From Desulfosarcina ovata subsp. ovata (GTDB taxonomy: Bacteria > Desulfobacterota > Desulfobacteria > Desulfobacterales > Desulfosarcinaceae), in assembly GCF_009689005.1 (NCBI RefSeq), contig NZ_AP021879.1, forward strand, positions 3,596,001 to 3,660,000: a stretch of 64,000 nt of DNA. The letters are read 5' to 3'. Each line of letters starts with the position of its first letter. Position 1 is the stretch's first letter. This document shows, in pieces, positions 1-7,983 of the stretch. The notes under the pieces are model-generated. The model made no database searches. It was not told the origin of the DNA and saw nothing but the letters and a program-made list of their open reading frames with translations. The position numbers were made by a program, and so were the translations under genes.

Positions 1-345
1 GTAGGGATTGTTCAGAAAGAAATACGGTATGGCATGTCACAGGCAGATGTAGCCGCTGCTCTCGGATCCCCCAACATAGTAACAAAAGATAGCGAAGGCA
101 AGGAAACTTGGATATATGACAAAATAGCGACTGAAGCATCATACTCCAAAAGCAGTTCACAAATCAGCGGTGGCGGCGGTGCTGGTGGTATCGCGGGAAC
201 CACGCTACTTCTTGGCATCATTGGCGGAGGATACTCACAAGCATCTGGAGCAGCAAGTTCAACGCAAAAGACTCTTACTGTAATAATAAAATTCGATGAC
301 AAAAATCAGGTTGACTCATTTTCTTATCACTCAAGCAAATTCTAA
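1..345 (+). CDS. Glycine-rich lipoprotein-like protein with SmpA/OmlA-type N-terminal part, 5' end outside window
   Basis: The frame is open from the first base, so the first ATG (position 34) is probably internal and the true start lies upstream. The visible protein has the segment GMSQADVAAALGSP, which resembles the helix of SmpA/BamE/OmlA-like domains (start of domain typically reads 'G-M-S-x-x-D-V'). It then has a serine-rich linker, a Gly/Ala/Ile-rich stretch (around residues 50-80 of the visible part) that could span or touch a membrane, and a short beta-rich tail. It lies 15 bp upstream of another lipoprotein gene on the same strand and is probably in the same operon. Function is not known. 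The domain call is by eye and moderate only. Confidence 0.7.
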   Translation, partial: VGIVQKEIRYGMSQADVAAALGSPNIVTKDSEGKETWIYDKIATEASYSKSSSQISGGGGAGGIAGTTLLLGIIGGGYSQASGAASSTQKTLTVIIKFDDKNQVDSFSYHSSKF

Positions 346-360
346 TGAGGAAGGGTATTT

Positions 361-909
361 ATGATGAAAAGATTTTTTCCTGTTATGTTCATAGCCTTTG
401 CCATTGCCGGTTGCGCAACCACTGGAGTTCAGCCCCAGAAAACACAACTTCAAATAAGAGAGTTTCAAACCAAAAGTTATGAGACTAATGATTCAAAAAT
501 GGTTATGAAGGCAATGCTCAACGTTTTGCAAGATGATGGATTTATAGTAAAAAATGCTGTTTTGGATTTGGGGCTTCTGTCGGCTGAAAAGACAGTTGAC
601 ATAGAGAATAGCGGGGAGGCTTTCCTGGCAGCTTTTTTTGCAGGCGCAAATGCAAGATGGAAAAAGGCTTCAATAATTGAATGCACTGGTAATGTCTCTG
701 AATTTGGCAATATCATAAAAGTGAGGGTTAATTTCCAGTTAAAAATGCTCGACAACAAAGGCGGTATCTTGAAAATCGAACAAATTGACGATGAAAAATA
801 CTACCAAGATTTTTTCCAAAAAGTAGACAAAGGAATATTTCTGCAAAAGGAGAAGGTGTCTAAAGCAGAAGACAGAAATAAAAGCCTATCGAATAAGGAT
901 AGATCGTGA
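361..909 (+). CDS. Small outer-membrane-type lipoprotein of unknown function
   Basis: 182 residues. The start is chosen at the first of two ATG codons, behind GAGGAAGG. The N-terminus is a lipoprotein signal (basic MMKR, hydrophobic core, lipobox AIAGC with Cys at residue 18), so the protein should be lipid-anchored in the envelope. The rest is a mixed alpha/beta domain with no motif I can name. The tail after about residue 165 is Lys/Asp/Ser-rich, and the stop codon lies inside a 12-bp-stem hairpin (897-935), so the original C-terminus may have been altered by a rearrangement that joined the gene to the mobile-element DNA downstream. Probably co-transcribed with the preceding lipoprotein gene. 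Confidence 0.75.
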   Translation: MMKRFFPVMFIAFAIAGCATTGVQPQKTQLQIREFQTKSYETNDSKMVMKAMLNVLQDDGFIVKNAVLDLGLLSAEKTVDIENSGEAFLAAFFAGANARWKKASIIECTGNVSEFGNIIKVRVNFQLKMLDNKGGILKIEQIDDEKYYQDFFQKVDKGIFLQKEKVSKAEDRNKSLSNKDRS

Positions 910-935
910 GAGCGAAGCGAACCACGATCTTATCC
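897..935. repeat. Hairpin at the 3' end of the lipoprotein gene
   Basis: GGATAGATCGTG (897-908) pairs with CACGATCTTATCC (923-935) with one bulged T, round a 14-nt loop. There is no U tract, so it is not a standard terminator. It marks the edge between the lipoprotein gene and the mobile DNA and could be an element end. Bases 936-1100 hold no gene that I can support. Confidence 0.45.
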
Positions 936-1101
936 TGTGGTTGGACGAGCCCGTTCGAGCCCGTTGGAAGTTGGCAGGGTCTTTGTACATGCAAATATCT
1001 TTTTTGAATGTGGGGCAGTTGCAACCCGGATTGAACGGGCGGTTTCCCCGGGGCGAGCGAGATCACCTGGCTTGTTTAAGAGGCCGGAACGGGAGTGGAA
1101 T

Positions 1102-1344
1102 TTATATCAGACCATTGCGGTCAACTTTGACGGTACTCCAGGAATGGGACGCGACAAGAGCGGAGAAATAGTGTTCCCGTTGTTCCAGGGTCAATTGATC
1201 GGGGCAACAATCAAAGTATGCACTGATCCGGCGCACAGCACGCGCGTAGGCATCAATGGTCTTTTGAGCCTTGCCCTGGAGCTTGAGCATGCGCAGATGA
1301 TGTTGATAAAGTTTATTAAATCGTTTCGTTTCCGTTGGATTCAT
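1102..1344 (-). pseudogene. N-terminal fragment of a tyrosine recombinase of the IS91-associated type
   Basis: About 80 residues matching the SAM-like (core-binding) N-terminal domain of phage-integrase-type recombinases: a helical segment with KLQGKAQKTIDAYARAVRRI followed by TLEQREHYFSALV and a WSTVKVDRNG end. The catalytic C-terminal domain (R-H-R-Y) is absent: the frame stops near 1102 and nothing downstream resumes it. A good Shine-Dalgarno (GGGAGG) precedes the ATG at 1344. It is related to, but clearly not a copy of, the intact recombinase at 6910, and it points the opposite way, out of the cassette array. I infer a deleted IS91-type element. Confidence 0.7.
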
Positions 1345-1420
1345 GGTATTTCCTCCCGTAGTTTATGGCGCACGGAATTGAACGCAAAGGGAGTTATACA
1401 CTGATTTTAAATGTTTTTTC

Positions 1421-1445
1421 CTGCCGCGTAGCGGCTTCGTCCAAC
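1421..1445. repeat. Left arm of 25-bp inverted repeat flanking the cassette array
   Basis: This 25-mer matches the reverse complement of 6759-6783 at 24 of 25 positions. It contains a small perfect hairpin (GCCGC-TAC-GCGGC on the minus strand) and ends in the attC core GTCCAAC. The leaders beyond the arms are unrelated in sequence, so only this short motif is shared by the two outward-facing recombinase units. Confidence 0.75.
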
Positions 1446-1496
1446 AACGGCATGCAGCGGACGGCTAATCGCCGCCGCTGATGCCGAGCGTTGGCG
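1439..1496 (+). other. attC recombination site A (59-be-like)
   Basis: The core GTCCAAC (1439-1445, fits RYYYAAC) and the opposite core GTTGGCG (1490-1496) bracket an imperfect palindrome: CGGCATGCAGCGG pairs with CCGCTGATGCCG round a GC-rich centre. Length (58 bp), the AAC followed by AA, and the GC before GTTGG are as in classical 59-base elements. The right core departs from GTTRRRY at one base. Confidence 0.7.
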
Positions 1497-1731
1497 CACC
1501 CGTTGGTTTGTTTTTCGTTTTTCTCTTGCGAGTTTTTGGTTTGTTCTCGCTTGAAAGTACTGCACAGGATCTGTAAGTTGATCATTGCTTGTATTTCGCA
1601 GGTTATTTTTGCTTGCTGGCTCTTTTACAGGCCCGTTCCGTCATTACCGGTTTGCGCCTTTCGCCTTCTTCGGGCCGGGCTTTTTGTTATTAACAGGACA
1701 CCTCGCTTTCTTTTTCCATGAAAGCTCGGTG
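1497..1731 (+). other. Cassette body without a convincing gene
   Basis: This stretch lies between attC sites A and B and so would be a cassette. The only open frame begins with TTG inside the attC and encodes a Cys/Phe-rich peptide with no recognisable feature. A GC hairpin (around 1660-1685, GCCTTCTTCGGGCC region) is present. I see no supportable coding region. Confidence 0.4.
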
Positions 1732-1859
1732 CTCCAACCAGGCGCTTAACTTTGACGGCGGTTACGGTGGCATTTTGTCCGGTTGTGATATCAATAAATT
1801 CCTTTTTCCATTGATAGTTTCCGGTCGTTTGGCCGCCGCATGTTAGCTCGTCGTTATGT
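1732..1859 (+). other. attC recombination site B (long form)
   Basis: The left side CTCCAAC...GCTTAAC...CGGCGG is mirrored by CCGCCG...GTTAGC...GTTATGT (right core 1853-1859). GCTTAAC/GTTAGC pair with one bulged base and CGGCGG/CCGCCG pair exactly, in the order expected of attC (outer core, inner core, variable loop). At about 128 bp it is VCR-like in length. The outer cores are imperfect, so confidence is moderate. Confidence 0.5.
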
Positions 1860-1882
1860 TTTATTAAACGGGGAGGTCCAAT

Positions 1883-2500
1883 ATGCAATTCAATAGAGTT
1901 GAACTGGAAAAAAGAGTTCGTAATTTCTCAGACGAGGAGTTGGTTGAAATGATAGACCAAAAATCCGACCAATATCAAGAAGACGCCATGGAAATAGCTT
2001 TAAAGGTCGCAAATGAACGAGGAGGTATTGAAAATCTTAAAAATAGATTGAAGAAGGAAAAAGATAATGAAGCAGCCGAAAAAGAACTAAAACAAAAGGA
2101 ACAAATGGAGCATTCTAAAATGAAAGCTCAAGAGCAAATACAGAAAAGGGAAATAAAAGAAAGACTACCGGTGAGAAATTCTGAACTTTCAGATTATAAA
2201 TCTCCCTATAAAACAACTCGTTTGATAGCGCAAGTTGTAGCTAATATTGGCTCTGTTATAACTGTCATTAGCTGTATTGCTTTATTGGTTACGATTGTTT
2301 CGGCATCACAATCAAGATATGGTTTTCAGTGGATTGGTTTATTGCCAGCTTTTGGTGGAATAATATGTGGAATTTTTCTCTCTATGATTGGTCAACTTAC
2401 TCGTGCAGTCGTTGACAATTCAGATAATACTGGTGAAACTCTATCCCTTTTGAAAAAAGAATTTAAAAATAGGAGCAAAACATATCGGGATAGGGAGTAG
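1883..2500 (+). CDS. Gene-cassette protein: coiled-coil N-terminus plus two membrane segments
   Basis: 205 residues; ATG behind GGGGAGG. The first 35 residues are acidic, then about residues 45-100 are a Lys/Glu/Gln-rich helix likely to form a coiled coil. Two hydrophobic segments follow (about residues 114-138 and 147-168), so the protein is probably an inner-membrane protein with a cytoplasmic helical domain. Function unknown. It sits 23 bp after attC B, as cassette genes do. Without the intron, the bases joined across the insertion (T2483 + AA6640-6641) would form TAA, so the native protein ended at Thr199; the antisense intron has added six residues (YRDRE preceded by Thr) and a new TAG. 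Confidence 0.75.
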   Translation: MQFNRVELEKRVRNFSDEELVEMIDQKSDQYQEDAMEIALKVANERGGIENLKNRLKKEKDNEAAEKELKQKEQMEHSKMKAQEQIQKREIKERLPVRNSELSDYKSPYKTTRLIAQVVANIGSVITVISCIALLVTIVSASQSRYGFQWIGLLPAFGGIICGIFLSMIGQLTRAVVDNSDNTGETLSLLKKEFKNRSKTYRDRE

Positions 2501-4561
2501 CCTCGCGGCCACCCCCTCCCACACCACCCGGCATACGGATCGCGTACCAAGGCGGTTCGGCTGATCAGGAAGGTTATTGAGCAGGCAGGAATAGTCCTCG
2601 TTCGAAGAAGTAACGGTTTGGTAGAGCAAATATCACCCACTTGACCTTGCTCATGCGCCAGTACTTTTTGCGGGCGTTACCGCAAAGCATGGCGTCCTTA
2701 TGCGCAATGCCAAGCTTTTTGAGGTTTCGGACCTTGGTCCTGGGGTTTTTCCATTGTTTCCAGACAACGCACCGCAGCCGGCGGATGATCCAGCCATTGA
2801 GTGACTTGAACAGGTGCCTGGCTTCTGTCAGGCGATAATAGTTCCACCAGCCAATCAGGTACTGATTCAGATCTTTGATAATCTGGCTCAGACTTCTCCC
2901 TTGATTACGGTTCGTCAGTTCCCGGACTCGCTCCTTGAAACGTGAAATTGTTTTCCGGTGGATCCGGATCTTGGTCTGTCCACACATACTGATAAAGGTA
3001 AATCCCAGGAATTTGCGGAGCCATGGTCGGCTCACTGCGCTTTTCTCCTCGTTCACCTTGAGCTTGAGCTTCGCGGTGATGAACTTCGTGATGCTCTTGT
3101 TCACACGCTCGGCGGCTTTCCGGCTTTTGCAGTAGATCCTGAAGTCGTCAGCATACCTGACGAATTGGTGACCCCGCTTCTCCAATTCCTTATCCAGTTC
3201 ATCGAGTACGATGTTGGAGAGCAACGGCGACAGAGGACCACCCTGGGGCGTTCCTTCTATGCTGGGACTGACAAGCCCCCCGATCATCGTTCCGGCCGTA
3301 AGGTACCGGCGGATCAATTTCAAGACCCGTTTGTCCCGGACCCTGGTGGCCAGCCGGCTTAAAAGCCGGTCGTGGTTAACTCGGTCAAAAAACTTGGACA
3401 AATCCATGTCAACCACGTGGGTGTACCCGTCCAGCAGATAGCCTTTGGCTTGTAGGACAGCGTCATGGGCTGATCGTCCTGGTCTGAATCCGTAGCTGTA
3501 CTCAGAAAAGGTCGGGTCCCAGATCTGCTCCAATACCTGAGCTATCGTCTGTTGGATAAGGCGGTCCAATACCGTGGGGATACCAAGCAGGCGGACACCG
3601 CCATCCGGTTTGTCGATCTCCTTCCTTCTGACCGGTAAGGGACGATAATCCCCATTTAGCAGGTCCTGCTTGATCTTCGGCCAGTGCCTTTTCAGGTACC
3701 CTTTCAAGTGGTTGGTTTTCATGCCGTCCACACCCGGGGCGCCTTTATTGGCAACGACCTGGTTCATTGCTCTGAGCACATTACGTCGTTCGAGAATCAA
3801 CTCCAACAACTGCTCTCTGCCTCCCAGACTTTCGGCAAGCCGCGACGCTACAAACATTTCCATCTGCTGTGGCTTTATGTTCATAAGTACACGTCTCCTA
3901 ATGGTCATTTTCATTTACCCGTACCATTCGGGCCGGGCACCGTTCGGGCCTTTCACCGGGGTGAGCCTCCTGTTACGCTTGACCCGCGGGTAGCTCGCGC
4001 ATCTCGTTTCCTCCGGTTACATTATGCCCTCTGCTGACTCCCGCTGCACGGTGGGCGCACCTTGCGGTTTGCTCACTCGGATCATCTGCCGCCGCCGGAT
4101 CCTTTGGTTTCGTGTCCCTCTCCATAGCGGAGTTTGGCTCATCGCCGGTCAGGAGCCGGTCTTCCGACGATGCCGGGGGTTTTGGTGGCCGGAATCCCCC
4201 CTACCGGCAATTTCACACGACAAGTCCCGAGATGCAGCGGGCCTCCCGGGGTAAACACACATCTTTCGGTACGTAAGCGCCGAGTATACGAGCACTGCCT
4301 GAGATGGATAGAGGACTTAACCTTGTGTTGCAGGCTGGTCCCACAGATGCGCGCCTGACTCGATTTCTGTTCGTCACCCCGTACCTTCGCGACGGCCCTG
4401 CCGCAGCAGGGCGGCTTCCTCCCCAGGCACCGTTGCCGGATACCCAGTTGCCATGTCGCTACACCCTTCGCCTCCATCGGGCTGGGTCTAAGACTTGCCA
4501 AGCGATCCAACAGACTGATATGCTTGGCTCACTTTTAAGATGTGTGCCGTGCCCGGCACAC
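2484..4561 (-). mobile_element. Group IIC intron, copy 1 of a tandem pair
   Basis: 2078 bp. Read on the minus strand it starts GTGTG (consensus GUGYG, 4561-4557), encodes a reverse transcriptase, and ends with a domain V/VI-like structure (2484-2575) containing GAACCGCC...GGCGG-type pairing and a final CCCGAT. It has no spacer from copy 2: base 4562 is the 3' end of the upstream copy. It lies antisense to the cassette gene, so it cannot be removed from that gene's mRNA. Confidence 0.88.
2574..3884 (-). CDS. ltrA: Group II intron reverse transcriptase/maturase (copy 1)
   Basis: 436 residues from the ATG at 3884, which has AGGAGA ten bases upstream; an in-frame ATG 30 bp earlier lacks one. RT blocks are in order: NKGAPGVDGM, RPLPVRRKEI, YGFRPGRSAHDA, the Mg-binding VDMDLSKFFDRV, GTPQGGPLSPLLSN, and the catalytic FVRYADDFRIY. 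A maturase (X) domain with GWWNYYR and a basic tail follow. No HNH endonuclease domain is present, as in class C introns. It should promote intron splicing and target-primed reverse transcription at hairpin-linked sites such as attC. Its C-terminal end overlaps the intron's 3' structured region. Confidence 0.92.
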   Translation of the reverse strand: MNIKPQQMEMFVASRLAESLGGREQLLELILERRNVLRAMNQVVANKGAPGVDGMKTNHLKGYLKRHWPKIKQDLLNGDYRPLPVRRKEIDKPDGGVRLLGIPTVLDRLIQQTIAQVLEQIWDPTFSEYSYGFRPGRSAHDAVLQAKGYLLDGYTHVVDMDLSKFFDRVNHDRLLSRLATRVRDKRVLKLIRRYLTAGTMIGGLVSPSIEGTPQGGPLSPLLSNIVLDELDKELEKRGHQFVRYADDFRIYCKSRKAAERVNKSITKFITAKLKLKVNEEKSAVSRPWLRKFLGFTFISMCGQTKIRIHRKTISRFKERVRELTNRNQGRSLSQIIKDLNQYLIGWWNYYRLTEARHLFKSLNGWIIRRLRCVVWKQWKNPRTKVRNLKKLGIAHKDAMLCGNARKKYWRMSKVKWVIFALPNRYFFERGLFLPAQ

Positions 4562-6639
4562 ATCGGGATAGGGAGTAGCCTCGCGGCCACCCCCTCCCAC
4601 ACCACCCGGCATACGGATCGCGTACCAAGGCGGTTCGGCTGATCAGGAAGGTTATTGAGCAGGCAGGAATAGTCCTCGTTCGAAGAAGTAACGGTTTGGT
4701 AGAGCAAATATCACCCACTTGACCTTGCTCATGCGCCAGTACTTTTTGCGGGCGTTACCGCAAAGCATGGCGTCCTTATGCGCAATGCCAAGCTTTTTGA
4801 GGTTTCGGACCTTGGTCCTGGGGTTTTTCCATTGTTTCCAGACAACGCACCGCAGCCGGCGGATGATCCAGCCATTGAGTGACTTGAACAGGTGCCTGGC
4901 TTCTGTCAGGCGATAATAGTTCCACCAGCCAATCAGGTACTGATTCAGATCTTTGATAATCTGGCTCAGACTTCTCCCTTGATTACGGTTCGTCAGTTCC
5001 CGGACTCGCTCCTTGAAACGTGAAATTGTTTTCCGGTGGATCCGGATCTTGGTCTGTCCACACATACTGATAAAGGTAAATCCCAGGAATTTGCGGAGCC
5101 ATGGTCGGCTCACTGCGCTTTTCTCCTCGTTCACCTTGAGCTTGAGCTTCGCGGTGATGAACTTCGTGATGCTCTTGTTCACACGCTCGGCGGCTTTCCG
5201 GCTTTTGCAGTAGATCCTGAAGTCGTCAGCATACCTGACGAATTGGTGACCCCGCTTCTCCAATTCCTTATCCAGTTCATCGAGTACGATGTTGGAGAGC
5301 AACGGCGACAGAGGACCACCCTGGGGCGTTCCTTCTATGCTGGGACTGACAAGCCCCCCGATCATCGTTCCGGCCGTAAGGTACCGGCGGATCAATTTCA
5401 AGACCCGTTTGTCCCGGACCCTGGTGGCCAGCCGGCTTAAAAGCCGGTCGTGGTTAACTCGGTCAAAAAACTTGGACAAATCCATGTCAACCACGTGGGT
5501 GTACCCGTCCAGCAGATAGCCTTTGGCTTGTAGGACAGCGTCATGGGCTGATCGTCCTGGTCTGAATCCGTAGCTGTACTCAGAAAAGGTCGGGTCCCAG
5601 ATCTGCTCCAATACCTGAGCTATCGTCTGTTGGATAAGGCGGTCCAATACCGTGGGGATACCAAGCAGGCGGACACCGCCATCCGGTTTGTCGATCTCCT
5701 TCCTTCTGACCGGTAAGGGACGATAATCCCCATTTAGCAGGTCCTGCTTGATCTTCGGCCAGTGCCTTTTCAGGTACCCTTTCAAGTGGTTGGTTTTCAT
5801 GCCGTCCACACCCGGGGCGCCTTTATTGGCAACGACCTGGTTCATTGCTCTGAGCACATTACGTCGTTCGAGAATCAACTCCAACAACTGCTCTCTGCCT
5901 CCCAGACTTTCGGCAAGCCGCGACGCTACAAACATTTCCATCTGCTGTGGCTTTATGTTCATAAGTACACGTCTCCTAATGGTCATTTTCATTTACCCGT
6001 ACCATTCGGGCCGGGCACCGTTCGGGCCTTTCACCGGGGTGAGCCTCCTGTTACGCTTGACCCGCGGGTAGCTCGCGCATCTCGTTTCCTCCGGTTACAT
6101 TATGCCCTCTGCTGACTCCCGCTGCACGGTGGGCGCACCTTGCGGTTTGCTCACTCGGATCATCTGCCGCCGCCGGATCCTTTGGTTTCGTGTCCCTCTC
6201 CATAGCGGAGTTTGGCTCATCGCCGGTCAGGAGCCGGTCTTCCGACGATGCCGGGGGTTTTGGTGGCCGGAATCCCCCCTACCGGCAATTTCACACGACA
6301 AGTCCCGAGATGCAGCGGGCCTCCCGGGGTAAACACACATCTTTCGGTACGTAAGCGCCGAGTATACGAGCACTGCCTGAGATGGATAGAGGACTTAACC
6401 TTGTGTTGCAGGCTGGTCCCACAGATGCGCGCCTGACTCGATTTCTGTTCGTCACCCCGTACCTTCGCGACGGCCCTGCCGCAGCAGGGCGGCTTCCTCC
6501 CCAGGCACCGTTGCCGGATACCCAGTTGCCATGTCGCTACACCCTTCGCCTCCATCGGGCTGGGTCTAAGACTTGCCAAGCGATCCAACAGACTGATATG
6601 CTTGGCTCACTTTTAAGATGTGTGCCGTGCCCGGCACAC
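4562..6639 (-). mobile_element. Group IIC intron, copy 2 of a tandem pair
   Basis: Same 2078 bp as copy 1, offset exactly 2078; the encoded proteins are identical. Its 5' end (GTGTG at 6639-6635, minus strand) follows the exon sequence GTTGGTT, and the left core of attC C is split as ACAT/AAC across the pair of introns. Insertion in the attC outer core, on the bottom strand downstream of the attC stem, is the known preference of IIC-attC introns. Confidence 0.88.
4652..5962 (-). CDS. ltrA: Group II intron reverse transcriptase/maturase (copy 2)
   Basis: Identical in sequence to the 436-residue protein of copy 1, with the same start context (AGGAGA ahead of ATG at 5962), RT blocks (VDMDLSKFF, YADD) and maturase domain, and no endonuclease domain. 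The lack of any divergence means the duplication is very recent, or is kept alike by gene conversion, or is an assembly effect. Confidence 0.92.
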   Translation of the reverse strand: MNIKPQQMEMFVASRLAESLGGREQLLELILERRNVLRAMNQVVANKGAPGVDGMKTNHLKGYLKRHWPKIKQDLLNGDYRPLPVRRKEIDKPDGGVRLLGIPTVLDRLIQQTIAQVLEQIWDPTFSEYSYGFRPGRSAHDAVLQAKGYLLDGYTHVVDMDLSKFFDRVNHDRLLSRLATRVRDKRVLKLIRRYLTAGTMIGGLVSPSIEGTPQGGPLSPLLSNIVLDELDKELEKRGHQFVRYADDFRIYCKSRKAAERVNKSITKFITAKLKLKVNEEKSAVSRPWLRKFLGFTFISMCGQTKIRIHRKTISRFKERVRELTNRNQGRSLSQIIKDLNQYLIGWWNYYRLTEARHLFKSLNGWIIRRLRCVVWKQWKNPRTKVRNLKKLGIAHKDAMLCGNARKKYWRMSKVKWVIFALPNRYFFERGLFLPAQ

Positions 6640-6765
6640 AACCAACCACTTAACCCGACCGCCAACAGCGGCGCTTTTTTTGAAACGCTCTCTTCCGCAT
6701 AAATGTTGTCGTTTGCGGAAGGCTTTTTCCCGCATTGTTGGCGGCCGGTTAGTTCAGCGTTGGAC
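6640..6765 (+). other. attC recombination site C, split by the introns
   Basis: When 2480-2483 (ACAT) is joined to 6640 (AAC) the left core reads ACATAAC, aligned in spacing with the GTCTAAC of the aadA1 59-be; the inner left core is CACTTAACCCGAC. The right half reads CCGGTTAGTTCAGC then the core GTTGGAC (6759-6765, fits GTTRRRY). Inner arms CCGCCAAC and GTTGGCGG pair, and the long centre holds a second small hairpin (CTTCCGCA...TTGCGGAAG). The insertion should stop this site working as a normal attC. Confidence 0.7.
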
Positions 6766-6783
6766 TAAGCCGCTACGCGGCAG
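6759..6783. repeat. Right arm of 25-bp inverted repeat flanking the cassette array
   Basis: Partner of 1421-1445 (24 of 25 bases). It begins with the attC right core GTTGGAC and continues into AAGCCGCTACGCGGCAG, which folds as GCCGC-TAC-GCGGC. Bases 6784-6909 are a leader with no gene; AAAGGAGGGAACTC before the recombinase is its ribosome-binding site. Confidence 0.75.
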
Positions 6784-6909
6784 CTAACCCACCAGAATTT
6801 CTGTAATTCTTTCCTCATTTCCGGTTTTTCTCCGATTTTATTATAATTCCCTCCATCGGTATAACTCCGAAAATCTCATATTTATCTCATTAATCAAAGG
6901 AGGGAACTC

Positions 6910-7791
6910 ATGTCTGAACTACGTCAAAAGATGATCCGGGCAATGGAACTTAAGGATTTCTCACCGAGGACTCAGCAATCCTATTTGTCTGCTGTTGAAG
7001 GCCTATCAAAATTTCATCGGAAGTCACCGGATCGTCTAACGCAAACAGAAATCGAAGACTACGTGCTTCACCTTAAAGATGAAGGGAAGAGCGCAAGCAC
7101 ACGCAATGTTATCATTTCCGGGATGAAGTTTTTCTACCAGCATACACTGATAAACAGCGAAATCGCATTGAATATGCCAAGTCGTCGTAAACCAAAAATC
7201 CTACCTGAAGTTCTCAGTAGAGAGCAGGTTCGCATGATCATCGATACTCCGGCGGATCTTAAGCATCGGCTGATATTGATGACGGCTTATTCTGGAGGGC
7301 TTCGAGTCAGTGAAGTGGCAGCACTGAAAGTCAAAAGCATCGACAGTGCACGGATGGTGATCCGGGTCTATCAGGGCAAAGGCATGAAAGACCGCGATAC
7401 GCTGCTTTCTAAAAAACTGCTGGAGGAACTACGGGGCTATTGGAAGGTCTATCGCCCGACAGATTGGCTGTTTTACGGTAAACGTCGCGACACTCCCATG
7501 AGCATCACATCGATTCAGAGAATGTACCGCCGTGCCAAGAGCGACGCCGGCATCACCAAGGGCAAGGGCATTCATTGCCTTCGCCATTGCTTTGCCACTC
7601 ATCTGCTGGAAGCCGGCTATGATGTGCGCAAAATACAGCTTCTCATGGGGCATCGCTCGTTGTCCACCACCATGGTCTATCTTCACGTTTCCAGAAACGG
7701 GTTGGCCAAGGTCCAGAGCCCGCTGGATTTCATCGAAGAGCCGGAACAACAGGCGCCGCCGTGGGAGGATGACGATGAATCCAATCAATAA
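6910..7791 (+). CDS. Tyrosine recombinase of an IS91-like element
   Basis: 293 residues; ATG with AAAGGAGGG upstream. An N-terminal core-binding domain (about 1-85) is followed by a catalytic domain with Arg in AYSGGLRVSEVAAL (box I), Lys in GKGMKDR, HCLRHCFATHLLEAGYD (His-x-x-Arg, box II), GHRSLSTTMVYLHV (His and the nucleophile Tyr). It ends with KVQSPLDF, as IntI proteins do, but it lacks the extra domain that defines integron integrases, so it is not IntI. It overlaps the HUH transposase start by 23 nt, so translation is probably coupled; this pair is typical of IS91-family elements in Deltaproteobacteria and others. The short acidic C-terminus (PPWEDDDES) is unremarkable. Confidence 0.85.
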   Translation: MSELRQKMIRAMELKDFSPRTQQSYLSAVEGLSKFHRKSPDRLTQTEIEDYVLHLKDEGKSASTRNVIISGMKFFYQHTLINSEIALNMPSRRKPKILPEVLSREQVRMIIDTPADLKHRLILMTAYSGGLRVSEVAALKVKSIDSARMVIRVYQGKGMKDRDTLLSKKLLEELRGYWKVYRPTDWLFYGKRRDTPMSITSIQRMYRRAKSDAGITKGKGIHCLRHCFATHLLEAGYDVRKIQLLMGHRSLSTTMVYLHVSRNGLAKVQSPLDFIEEPEQQAPPWEDDDESNQ

Positions 7792-7983
7792 TTATCCTCA
7801 ACCAGCAAACCGACAGGTGGAAGTGGCGGATATTTTGCGCTGCCACATCGGTGACTATCTCAAAAGATACAATATGCCGCCGGAGCATTACAGGGTCGTA
7901 TACGACATTTTAAATTGCCGGACCGCTTACCTTGGCGGGCACGTTGAAATGTGCGATCAATGCGGAGCCGAACGCATCCTTTA

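Noticed and set aside
937..1404. 155-codon open frame on the plus strand
   Set aside because: It is antisense to the recombinase fragment and its product has no coherent composition or match.
2641..6702. Many plus-strand open frames across the introns
   Set aside because: They are duplicated exactly in both intron copies and are antisense to the reverse transcriptase or to intron RNA structure.
6910..7791. Integron integrase for the cassette array
   Set aside because: The protein has the tyrosine-recombinase boxes and an IntI-like tail, but not the extra domain between boxes that defines IntI, and it overlaps an HUH transposase gene as in IS91-type elements.
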